From: Caldifarciminota bacterium UBA3079 | GTDB lineage: Bacteria > Hydrothermota > Tepidihabitantia > Tepidihabitantales > Tepidihabitantaceae | Direction: 5' to 3' | Length of the DNA stretch: 5,523 nucleotides | Assembly: GCA_002366635.1 (NCBI GenBank) | Contig: DFBN01000131.1 | Coordinates: 1-5,523 of the forward strand | In this document: in pieces, positions 1 to 5,523 of the stretch | Position numbering within the stretch: position 1 is the first letter of the stretch | How the letters are laid out: every line of letters begins with the position of its first letter | Made by a program: the position numbers and the translations under genes | The notes under the pieces: generated by a model | Told to the model about the DNA's origin: nothing | What the model saw: only the letters and a program-made list of their open reading frames with translations | Database searches by the model: none

Positions 1-1173
1 GTGGCGGTTCTTGCTTTCTTTGTCGTGCGCTGGCTTCTGCCTACCCATTTTTCTGTTTACTGGGCAATAATCTCAGGGCTTCTGGCCGGTGTGTTCATCG
101 GGTATTTTACCGAGATGTTTACTTCTGATTCGTACAAACCGGTGCGTGATATTGCGGCTGAGGGCAAGACTTCGCCGGCAACGGTGATTATTGAAGGATT
201 GTCAGTCGGGATGAGGTCAACGATACCGATAGTTATTGTAGTGGCCGTGGCGATAATGACCAGTTACTTCCTGTCCGGTGGGGCCAGCAATCCGGAAATC
301 GGGCTTTATGGCATCGGGATTTCAGCGGTCGGGATGCTTTCTACTCTGGGGATTACTTTGGCGACCGATGCATACGGGCCGGTTGCTGACAATGCCGGGG
401 GAAATGCTGAAATGACCCATCAGGAGCCGATTGTCAGACAGCGAACCGATGCCTTAGACTCTTTAGGGAATACAACGGCTGCTACGGGCAAAGGGTTTGC
501 TATCGGTTCGGCAGCTTTGACCGCACTGGCACTTATCGCTGCTTACAAGAACGAGGTTGCGGTTGTAAGTGAACGGATGTTCGGTGTAGCGCGGGAGGTT
601 GACCTGTCAGTGATGAACCCGCGTTTCATAGCGGGCGTTTTCCTCGGTGCGATGCTGCCGATGGGCGTGGCATCAATGATTATCAAAGCGGTCGGTCGCA
701 CCGCTACGAAAATCGTCGAGGAGGTGCGGCGTCAGTTCCGTGAAATTGCGGGAATCATGGAGGGCAAGGCCAAGCCGGATTATGCGAATGCGGTGAAAAT
801 CTGCACTAAGGCGGCACAGAAGGAAATGGTAGCTCCAACGCTGCTGGCGATAGTTTCGCCCGTGGTTGCAGGTGTGCTTTTGGGGGTTGAAGGGGTTGTC
901 GGACTGCTGGTCGGCGGGCTTTCTGCAGGTTTTGCCATGGCGGTTTTCATGGCGAATTCAGGCGGGGCCTGGGATAATGCCAAGAAGTTTATTGAAAAAG
1001 GACATTTCGGTGGCAAGGGTTCTTCGGCCCATAAGGCCGGGGTGATTGGCGATACGGTCGGTGACCCTTTGAAGGATGCGGCCGGGCCGTCGCTCAATAT
1101 CCTCTTAAAGCTGATGTCAATGGTGTCGATTGTGTTTCTGGGATTCATCCTTCGGTTTTCGCTGTTCCGGTAA
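1..1173 (+). CDS. hppA: Membrane-integral ion-pumping pyrophosphatase (V-PPase family), C-terminal part
   Basis: This is the C-terminal half of a membrane pyrophosphatase, which hydrolyses pyrophosphate in the cytoplasm and uses the energy to pump H+ and/or Na+ out across the inner membrane. Visible family signatures are DAYGPVADNAGG (residues 123-134 of the visible part), DALDSLGNTTAATGKG (150-165) and the C-terminal GDTVGDPLKDAAGPSLN (350-366), whose Asp and Lys residues bind Mg-pyrophosphate. About eight hydrophobic membrane segments alternate with these loops. Ala160, in the GNTTAA motif, sits where K+-independent enzymes carry Lys, so the K+-dependent subfamily is expected. The family is usually about 650-800 residues and only 390 are visible. 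The frame is open to the window edge, so the GTG at position 1 is probably an internal Val codon and the true start lies upstream. The DxxxD loop and the glutamate that decides Na+ versus H+ transport are outside the window, so the pumped ion cannot be called. The last 29 bases overlap an opposite-strand gene remnant. Confidence 0.96.
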   Translation: MAVLAFFVVRWLLPTHFSVYWAIISGLLAGVFIGYFTEMFTSDSYKPVRDIAAEGKTSPATVIIEGLSVGMRSTIPIVIVVAVAIMTSYFLSGGASNPEIGLYGIGISAVGMLSTLGITLATDAYGPVADNAGGNAEMTHQEPIVRQRTDALDSLGNTTAATGKGFAIGSAALTALALIAAYKNEVAVVSERMFGVAREVDLSVMNPRFIAGVFLGAMLPMGVASMIIKAVGRTATKIVEEVRRQFREIAGIMEGKAKPDYANAVKICTKAAQKEMVAPTLLAIVSPVVAGVLLGVEGVVGLLVGGLSAGFAMAVFMANSGGAWDNAKKFIEKGHFGGKGSSAHKAGVIGDTVGDPLKDAAGPSLNILLKLMSMVSIVFLGFILRFSLFR

Positions 1174-1342
1174 GGCGTGAAGCGTTGTAGTCCTGGGTAA
1201 CAACGCCTCTGGTCACGGCAATTTCATCGAGGTCTTTACCGGTCCTGGATGCCTCTTCGGTGAGCTTTGCCAGTTCTGTTCTGCTCAGGCCGAGGCGGTT
1301 GATGATACATGACGAAGCAGGATTTGGTGCATATGTAACCTT
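1145..1342 (-). pseudogene. Remnant resembling the C-terminus of a fumarase/aspartase-family lyase
   Basis: On the minus strand one frame is open from 1342 down to a TGA at 1147-1145. It encodes about 65 residues, including RLGLSRTELAKLTEEAS, then RTGKDLDEIAVTRGVVTQDY. Codon choice, with many C/G third positions, looks coding over roughly 1145-1303. The pattern 'A..TGK...EI...RGV.T' matches in style the short C-terminal domain of class II fumarases and aspartases ('EALETGKSVREIVLERGVLTEEEL'-like), and 'VTYAPNP' just before it recalls their 'VTALNP' stretch. This assignment is from memory of the family, not a search. An in-frame TAA at 1345-1343 blocks the frame upstream, and there is no ATG, GTG or TTG near its beginning. 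An ATG at 1332-1330 preceded by AAAGG exists, but in another frame that stops after 15 codons. A broken or truncated gene is therefore the best reading. The catalytic regions of the family are absent. The remnant converges with hppA and overlaps its last 29 bases. Confidence 0.4.
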
Positions 1343-1362
1343 TTAAGATTCAGGGTGTTGCT

Positions 1363-1400
1363 TGGTGCGACAAGTGGATTTGCTTCTGCTTGTCGCATTA
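1363..1400 (+). other. Long stem-loop in the leader region of the lipoprotein gene
   Basis: TGCGACAAG (1366-1374) and CTTGTCGCA (1389-1397) are perfect inverted copies. Pairing extends both ways to a 16-pair stem (1363-1378 with 1385-1400) around a six-base loop (1379-1384). The extension uses four G-U wobbles (1364/1399, 1365/1398, 1375/1388, 1376/1387). These would be A-C mismatches in minus-strand RNA, so the long form suits a plus-strand transcript. It lies 190 bases after the hppA stop and 39 bases before the lipoprotein ATG. No T-run follows, so it is not a canonical intrinsic terminator. A 5' leader structure, an RNA processing site or a small repeat element are all possible. Confidence 0.55.
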
Positions 1401-1439
1401 TCCAATTGTGCTTGAACTGCGGTTATTTCCAGGTAGACT

Positions 1440-2117
1440 ATGGAACAGATGGCGGATTTGAAAAGGTATCTGCAGATATCGGTCGGTTTATCGGTGTTGG
1501 TTCTTGTCGCATGTAAGGAAAGGACCGGGCCACCGGTAATCAATTTCACAACCGGTGATACAGTTGTTAATGCCAATGACAGTGCGATATATGAATGCGA
1601 GGCATGGGATTGGGGTTTGGGTCCGGTTTATTTTCACTGGTCGTGTTCAAAAGGAAATCTGGCATGGGATTCGTTTTCCCTGGTCAAATGGTTCGCACCG
1701 GAATCTTCCGGGCCAGCGGTCATCTGGGTCAATGTGACCGACGAGGATGGGAATGGCACAGCGGACAGTGTTAATTTAAGGGTAGCACAGGTGAAGACCG
1801 TGCTTATCAACTATTCAGGTGCGGTAAAACCAGGGCTTTTTCGATTCTGGCAAGACAGCCTGAGATTGGGCCGCACGGTTAGAGGTAGTTTCTCAGTGGA
1901 TACAAACCTCGTTTCTTTTCTCATTCTGAATGATACGAATTACCGGCGCTGGGTGAATAACCAGAGTTACGAATACCTGGTGGCCAGGTTATTTGCCGAA
2001 GAGGACTCTTTTGCCGCTGCGGTTCCCAATAGTGGGATTTATTACTTTGTGCTCGACAACAGCTATGGGAAGATGGAGAAAGTTTTCAATCTGTTTGTAG
2101 AAGAGGTGACGCCTTAG
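1440..2117 (+). CDS. Predicted lipoprotein with Ig/PKD-like domain, function unknown
   Basis: This 225-residue protein appears to be exported and lipid-anchored. The N-terminus has positive residues (Lys8, Arg9), a hydrophobic stretch (about 11-24) and a lipobox Leu-Val-Ala-Cys with the modified cysteine at position 25. Lys at the next position, rather than Asp, would favour outer-membrane sorting under the E. coli Lol rule, if that rule applies here. Residues about 31-116 look like an Ig- or PKD-type beta-sandwich (PPVINF start, YECEAWDW, FHWSCSKG, WVNVTDEDGNGTADSVNLRV), with Cys53 and Cys69 as a possible disulfide. Residues about 119-225 form a second beta-rich unit with FLILNDTNYRRW (160-171) and YYFVLDNSYG (201-210), the style of small bacterial beta-sandwich domains in secreted proteins. 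I do not recognise a named family. The ATG at 1440 is chosen because AGG (1431-1433) lies six bases upstream and the signal peptide is complete; an ATG at 1449 is an alternative. The gene stands alone on its strand and overlaps maf tail to tail. Confidence 0.85.
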   Translation: MEQMADLKRYLQISVGLSVLVLVACKERTGPPVINFTTGDTVVNANDSAIYECEAWDWGLGPVYFHWSCSKGNLAWDSFSLVKWFAPESSGPAVIWVNVTDEDGNGTADSVNLRVAQVKTVLINYSGAVKPGLFRFWQDSLRLGRTVRGSFSVDTNLVSFLILNDTNYRRWVNNQSYEYLVARLFAEEDSFAAAVPNSGIYYFVLDNSYGKMEKVFNLFVEEVTP

Positions 2118-2670
2118 CCTGTTGCAACAGGCTGAGCAAGCGGCAGATGGGCAGCCCTACCACATTCAGATAAGAGCCATTGACCTCGCGGACAAATCTG
2201 TAGGCATTTCCCTGGATGCCATAGGCTCCGGCTTTGTCATAAGGCTCAGGCGCTGCGAGGTAATGTTCGATTTCACGGTCGGAAAGGCGATGAAACGCAA
2301 TAAGGGTTGTTTCCGATGAAATAAGCACCTGTTTTTCAGGCATTCTGACCAGTGCGATGCCGGACACGACAGAATGGGTTCTGCCGGAAAGGAGTTTGAG
2401 CATTTTTTCGGCTTCGGTTCTGGTTCCTGGTTTGCCCAGTATCCTTCGTTTGACTGCAACAACCGTATCCACACCGATGATTAGTCCTTTTTTCACTTTG
2501 CCGGTCACGGAGAGTGCTTTGGCTTTTGCACTTGCAATCGCATAGCTGCGCGGGTCTGTTCCACGGATAATCGGCTCGTCATAATTCGGGTCGAGCACAT
2601 GAAAACGGATACCGAAGTTGTGCAGGAGATACTGCCGGCGCGGTGATGTGGAAGCGAGATATATCTGCAC
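2086..2670 (-). CDS. maf: Maf-family nucleoside triphosphate pyrophosphatase (YhdE-like)
   Basis: Maf proteins hydrolyse non-canonical or excess nucleoside triphosphates to the monophosphate and pyrophosphate in the cytoplasm, and have been linked to septum control. From the chosen start the protein is 194 residues, normal for the family. Motifs in order are LASTSPRR (5-12), the acidic DE at 31-32, AKAKAL (48-53), IGVDTVV with the catalytic Asp68, LGKP with Lys80, SGRTHSVVSG (95-104), YDKAGAYGIQG (144-154) with Gln153, and NGSYLNVVGLP (164-174). The IQG form points to the dTTP/UTP-type (YhdE) subgroup rather than the m7GTP (YceF) type. The start is GTG (2670-2668): family homology begins at 'IYLAS', and a purine-rich AAGAGAAAG lies a few bases upstream. 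A TTG at 2688-2686 overlapping the lptD stop is the alternative and would add six basic-rich residues. The frame stays open further upstream only because it shadows lptD. It follows lptD by 14 bases, so co-transcription is likely. Confidence 0.95.
   Translation of the reverse strand: MQIYLASTSPRRQYLLHNFGIRFHVLDPNYDEPIIRGTDPRSYAIASAKAKALSVTGKVKKGLIIGVDTVVAVKRRILGKPGTRTEAEKMLKLLSGRTHSVVSGIALVRMPEKQVLISSETTLIAFHRLSDREIEHYLAAPEPYDKAGAYGIQGNAYRFVREVNGSYLNVVGLPICRLLSLLQQAKASPLLQTD
2113..2136. other. Palindromic hairpin at the convergent gene ends
   Basis: AGCCTGTTG (2116-2124) is followed immediately by its exact reverse complement CAACAGGCT (2125-2133). Three more pairs (2113-2115 with 2134-2136, one of them a G-U wobble in plus-strand RNA) extend the stem. 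It covers the lipoprotein stop codon (TAG, 2115-2117) and codons near the end of maf. It could act as a transcript-end hairpin for the convergent pair, but neither strand has a T-run after it, so a classical intrinsic terminator is not supported. It is also constrained by maf coding (LLQQA). Confidence 0.4.
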
Positions 2671-2684
2671 TTTACGCTTTCTCT

Positions 2685-4916
2685 TCAATCGGGCAGGAAT
2701 GTTCTGAATGTGCCTTTGCCGAATTTCACATCGGGCAGTTTTTTGATTCTGACTTCGAAGTCGTATTTCCAGCGCGGGCCGAGCCGGTTGAGATTGATAA
2801 GTGCTTCCCAGCAATGCAGGTCTTTCCAGATAGTCAGGCTGTAATCAGTGAGTTTCTTTTGCTGGAAATTGTAACCGATACTGTTAAGTGTGAATTTCCA
2901 GCCGGGTGCATAAAGTGTGAACATACCCGTGACCATATCGGTCTTTCTGGCATAAGTATGGTTGAGCCTGAGTTGGATTCTCCAGTCGTTTTGAATGAGA
3001 TTGTGCGGGTGGTGGAGGCTCGTGTCTACTTCTCTTTTCAATGTTTTTCTGGCGAACAGCTTGTTCCAGGTCAGTGAAGTCGTGACCGAATAGTCATCGC
3101 CCAGCTCCATAGAATCAAAAATGAAGCTGGCCCGGGCATCGATTTGCAGGTTAAGATTGCTGATAGACTGGAACGGCAGGATGCTGGCAGCGGCCCTGAG
3201 TGGAGAAAGCTTTTTTTCTTTCAGGTCGTATGCGGATGTGAAATTCATGCGGCCGAGGTTTCTTTTTGTCCCAAGCGACCCGACTTTGGCTTCAAAGCCG
3301 TTGAGAATACCAAGGTTCAGGTCTGCGGCTTTTGGTGAAAATGGCTGAGGTTTGCCGAAGAATCCGGCCGGTGTGACTTCGGGCTTGTAGCTCAGGGCAA
3401 TGCTGGGCCTTGCGGTATGCAGAAGGCCGTGCATGCCGATTGCCCGGACATCGAACACCCGGAATAAAGAGAAAGTGCTGGTAAGCGAAGCAGTATAGCA
3501 TGGCTCAGGCAACACAGTGTCGCTGATGTCATCGGTATGGGCAAAGGCCAGGTCCTCATAGGTATTGAATATTCCCAGTGGTTTCTGTGATGTTTCGAGA
3601 TTCAGGTTGTTTGCAATCGTGCGCGACTGGTCGTGGAGGGTATCGTTGTAAAAGGAGCGGGATTCAGAAAAACCAAGGCCGTGTGATATTCTCAATTCGC
3701 CGGCCTTTCCCAGGGAGTAGTCCGGGCTGGCAAGGCCCAGGCCGGCTCTTGCTTTGAGGTCGGTCGTGTGAGCGGTATCTTTATCGGTTGAGTCGGCATA
3801 GGTCCAGAAAAAGTGCTCAAAGCTGAGGCTCGGGGATGCGTTCCAATTGAAAGGTAATGAACGGGTGCCGAAGCTGATTCTGGCTTTTGGGAGACAGGTG
3901 TAGGTACGGTGCCGCGCGAATTCGGTCTTGTTTTCTACCTGGGCTGAAAACCGGCCGACGCGCAGGACCTTCCGACTGAGCTCGGCATAAGAGAATATAT
4001 CCTGCTTGAGCCAGTCGGGTTGTTCTTCGCTGTAATCAGGTGCATAGCTCGCATCTGATAGAAAGTCGGCCTGGGCCTGGAGCTCGGTTCCCAGAAAAAA
4101 CCTGGAAGAGTGGGACGCATTAAAACTGTAGCGTCGCCGGCGGGTGTCCCATTCGTCGATATAGGAACCTTGGAGAGAACCGCGCGCATAAGGGTCAACG
4201 ATGTAGATTGCCTCGAACCGCGGTTGAATCCCTTTACGGGTCATTATGTCGCAATAAAAGGTCGCATCCGCATAGTCGTTGATAACCCAGTAATATGCCA
4301 GGTTCTTGGCATAGAAACCCTGGTCTTTTGAGTTGCCGATTTTGAAAGGCATCAGTCCTGATTTCCGTTTTGATGATACCGGCACGAGCCAGAAAGGTGC
4401 GGCCAGAACCGGGATGCCGCGGACCACGAGGACTACCGGCTGGATAACTGCGACATTGTCAATGAACAGTTTGGCGCGCGGGCCATAAAAATAATAATGG
4501 GGCGGTTCCAGTTCGCAGGTGGTATAGCAGCCGCGGCGGGCATCGAGCACCTTTTCTTTGATCAGCCAGATTTCTTCGGCCCAGAAGAATCCGTTTTCCA
4601 CTTCGGTGCGCGCGGTGCGCATCATGCCTTTGCGTGTGTCAATGTCGTATTTCAAGAGGTTGCCGGTGATATTCTGGTCTTTTGAATGAAACAGGACATC
4701 GCCGTATGCGCTGAGGCGGTGAAGCCTGGTGTCATAGTGGATTGAGTCGGAATAGACTGTCATATCGTGGTAACGAACCCAGGCAGAGTCAAGCAGCACA
4801 ACTTCTTCGGTCTTGGTATAAAAACGGACCAGATTGCCTTTGTAATAGACCGTATCAGGGGAAACGCTGTCAGGGGAAACCTGGGTCAAAACCAGGGCCG
4901 AAAGCAGGCCGAGCAT
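2685..4916 (-). CDS. lptD: LPS-assembly outer-membrane protein LptD (OstA/Imp)
   Basis: LptD is the outer-membrane barrel that, with the LptE lipoprotein, places lipopolysaccharide in the outer leaflet. This copy has 743 residues (E. coli about 780). After a short hydrophobic N-terminus, residues about 23-125 form the periplasmic OstA/LptA-like beta-jellyroll (repeated short strands such as VYSDSIHYD, LSAYGDVLFHS and NITGNLLKYD). Then come the family hallmarks: CYTTCELEPPHYYFYGPRAK (130-149), RGIPVLAAPFWLVPV (166-180), KRKSGLMPF (183-191), and YYWVINDYADATFYCDIMTRKG, which match the plug/barrel-entry region of LptD. The remainder alternates amphipathic strands typical of a large barrel, ending with LHCWE (700-704) and KKLPDVKFGKG (725-735). 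ATG 4916 is the only possible ATG start, because an in-frame TAG sits at 4922-4920; no Shine-Dalgarno sequence is visible. The signal sequence (MLGLLSALVLTQ) is unusually short and lacks the usual Lys/Arg. The gene lies between the glycosylase and maf in one probable operon. No lptE is visible. Confidence 0.95.
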   Translation of the reverse strand: MLGLLSALVLTQVSPDSVSPDTVYYKGNLVRFYTKTEEVVLLDSAWVRYHDMTVYSDSIHYDTRLHRLSAYGDVLFHSKDQNITGNLLKYDIDTRKGMMRTARTEVENGFFWAEEIWLIKEKVLDARRGCYTTCELEPPHYYFYGPRAKLFIDNVAVIQPVVLVVRGIPVLAAPFWLVPVSSKRKSGLMPFKIGNSKDQGFYAKNLAYYWVINDYADATFYCDIMTRKGIQPRFEAIYIVDPYARGSLQGSYIDEWDTRRRRYSFNASHSSRFFLGTELQAQADFLSDASYAPDYSEEQPDWLKQDIFSYAELSRKVLRVGRFSAQVENKTEFARHRTYTCLPKARISFGTRSLPFNWNASPSLSFEHFFWTYADSTDKDTAHTTDLKARAGLGLASPDYSLGKAGELRISHGLGFSESRSFYNDTLHDQSRTIANNLNLETSQKPLGIFNTYEDLAFAHTDDISDTVLPEPCYTASLTSTFSLFRVFDVRAIGMHGLLHTARPSIALSYKPEVTPAGFFGKPQPFSPKAADLNLGILNGFEAKVGSLGTKRNLGRMNFTSAYDLKEKKLSPLRAAASILPFQSISNLNLQIDARASFIFDSMELGDDYSVTTSLTWNKLFARKTLKREVDTSLHHPHNLIQNDWRIQLRLNHTYARKTDMVTGMFTLYAPGWKFTLNSIGYNFQQKKLTDYSLTIWKDLHCWEALINLNRLGPRWKYDFEVRIKKLPDVKFGKGTFRTFLPD
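4851..4880 (-). repeat. 15-base tandem duplication at the 5' end of lptD
   Basis: Two 15-base units lie head to tail (4880-4866 and 4865-4851), both beginning GTTTCCCCTGA. They encode VSPDS and VSPDT, residues 13-22, just after the hydrophobic N-terminus. The copies share the first 11 bases exactly and differ in the rest. The duplication keeps the frame and lengthens the linker between the signal sequence and the OstA-like domain. Confidence 0.7.
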
Positions 4917-4950
4917 TTGCTATGTTAGATAGCGAGGTCGGCAAGTCAAT

Positions 4951-5523
4951 CTATGCCAGCGGACAGCCGTGACATATCGGTTTTGTGCGGCAGTGGGTTT
5001 TGGCAAGCCGGACCAGGAGTGCATGGAACTCGTTATAAAGGGGAACGCTTCTGGGCAGGTTTTCCTGAAACAGTTGTTGAACGCTGTCGTAGTCTTCATT
5101 GCCGGTTATGAAGCCGTGACGGGAAAGGATGCGGCGGGTATAGGCGTCAATGACGAAAACCGGTCTTTCCAGTGCGTAAAGCAGAATTGAGTCCGCTGTT
5201 TCCGGGCCGATACCAGGACAGGCAAGCAATTGCTTTCTGAGCCTTCGGGTCGGAATGCGCTTGAGCCCGGTGATTCCGTTCCGGGCAGCAAGCCAGTCAA
5301 TGACCGAGCATAGCCTTTTCGCTTTCAGGTTGTAAAATCCTGCAGGACGAATCAGAGGTGCAAGCATTTCAGGTCTGAGCGTAGCGAGTTTCTCAAGGTT
5401 TATGAGTTTGTGCCGTTTGAGACCGGATATGGCCGATTCCACATTGGTCCAGGCGGTATTCTGAGTGAGAACCGCTCCGATGATTACTTCAAGCGGTGAT
5501 TCTCCGGGCCACCAGTGCTGGGG
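4951..5523 (-). CDS. Endonuclease III-related HhH-GPD DNA glycosylase (MagIII-like), N-terminus cut
   Basis: This base-excision-repair glycosylase is visible for 190 residues, and the frame runs off the window at 5523, so the true start is outside; the GTG at 5442 is an internal Val. It begins with PQHWWPGESPLEVIIGAVLTQ (1-21) followed by NTAWTNVE, the hallmark of the endonuclease III-related/MagIII branch. The helix-hairpin-helix is at LLACPGIGPETADSILL (99-115), and the catalytic Asp is Asp126 in VFVIDAYTRR. Where endonuclease III has its lyase Lys (GRKTAN) this protein has Glu108 (GPETAD), so a monofunctional glycosylase acting on damaged bases such as 3-methyladenine is more likely than an AP lyase. 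The tail carries Cys178, Cys184 and Cys187 in the pattern of the 4Fe-4S loop, but the TAG at 4953-4951 comes before the expected fourth cysteine. The stop is 34 bases before lptD on the same strand, which suggests co-transcription. Exact substrate is not determinable from sequence. Confidence 0.9.
   Translation of the reverse strand, partial: PQHWWPGESPLEVIIGAVLTQNTAWTNVESAISGLKRHKLINLEKLATLRPEMLAPLIRPAGFYNLKAKRLCSVIDWLAARNGITGLKRIPTRRLRKQLLACPGIGPETADSILLYALERPVFVIDAYTRRILSRHGFITGNEDYDSVQQLFQENLPRSVPLYNEFHALLVRLAKTHCRTKPICHGCPLA

Noticed and set aside
780..1148. Minus-strand 122-residue open frame inside hppA
   Set aside because: It is antisense to strongly conserved pyrophosphatase motifs and its Pro/Ser/Thr-rich translation shows no recognisable domain; it is a shadow frame.
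1182..1206. Inverted repeat GCGTTGT / ACAACGC just after the hppA stop, as a terminator
   Set aside because: The stem is only seven pairs with an 11-base loop, no T-run follows, and it lies inside the minus-strand coding-like remnant, so chance is sufficient.
1324..1350. Possible promoter TTGGTG with AAGATT
   Set aside because: Spacing is 15 bases and both boxes match consensus poorly; there is nothing to distinguish it from background.
1412..1439. Possible promoter TTGAAC with TAGACT directly before the lipoprotein ATG
   Set aside because: It would make the transcript nearly leaderless although an AGG ribosome-binding site is present, so the match is probably chance.
1343..1576. Minus-strand 77-residue open frame antisense to the lipoprotein start
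   Set aside because: It covers the lipoprotein signal peptide and hairpin in antisense. The frame continues into the lyase-like remnant after the TAA, but the residues before the TAA have only weak, possibly coincidental likeness to the family.
2671..2814. Upstream extension of maf to an ATG at 2814
   Set aside because: The extra 48 residues are the out-of-frame shadow of the lptD 3' end and precede the point where Maf homology begins.
2643..3077. Plus-strand 144-residue open frame over maf and lptD
   Set aside because: It is antisense to the barrel end of lptD, has no domain signature and no ribosome-binding site; it is a shadow.
4917..4950. Separate promoter or terminator between the glycosylase gene and lptD
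   Set aside because: The gap is 34 bases, with no hairpin, T-run or promoter-like boxes; co-transcription explains it better.

Overview
The window reads as an ordinary housekeeping and envelope segment from a Gram-negative-type (diderm) bacterium with moderate GC. The main evidence for two membranes is a complete LptD-family LPS-assembly outer-membrane protein. The style of that protein (short signal sequence, 'TQVSPDSVSPDT' start, 'LHCWE' and 'KKLPDVKFGKG' near the C-terminus), the K+-dependent type membrane pyrophosphatase and the lipoprotein with Ig-like repeats would fit an uncultured lineage of the FCB/WOR-3 kind. That placement is an impression from sequence style, not something the window proves.

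Layout. Positions 1-1173 (+) hold the C-terminal half of a membrane-integral, ion-pumping pyrophosphatase (hppA) cut by the window edge. Positions 1174-1439 have no intact gene. They contain a minus-strand coding-like remnant resembling the C-terminus of a fumarase/aspartase-family enzyme (1145-1342, running into the 3' end of hppA), and a long hairpin at 1363-1400. Positions 1440-2117 (+) encode a small predicted lipoprotein with an Ig/PKD-like domain and a second beta-rich domain of unknown function.

The rest lies on the minus strand and looks like one transcription unit, read from high to low coordinates: an endonuclease III-like HhH-GPD DNA glycosylase (5523-4951, N-terminus outside the window), lptD (4916-2685) and a Maf-family nucleotide pyrophosphatase (2670-2086). 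The gaps are only 34 and 14 bases. The Maf gene and the lipoprotein gene converge and overlap tail to tail by 32 bases, and an 18-base perfect palindrome sits at the lipoprotein stop codon.

The genes cover energy conservation (pyrophosphate-driven ion pumping), outer-membrane biogenesis, nucleotide-pool sanitation and base-excision repair; there is no sign of a dedicated joint pathway. I see no CRISPR array, tRNA, rRNA, insertion sequence or clear novel multigene system. The points most worth checking are the gene remnant and hairpin between hppA and the lipoprotein gene, and the glycosylase, whose Fe-S cysteine motif stops one cysteine short while a one-base frame change would supply a fourth cysteine.
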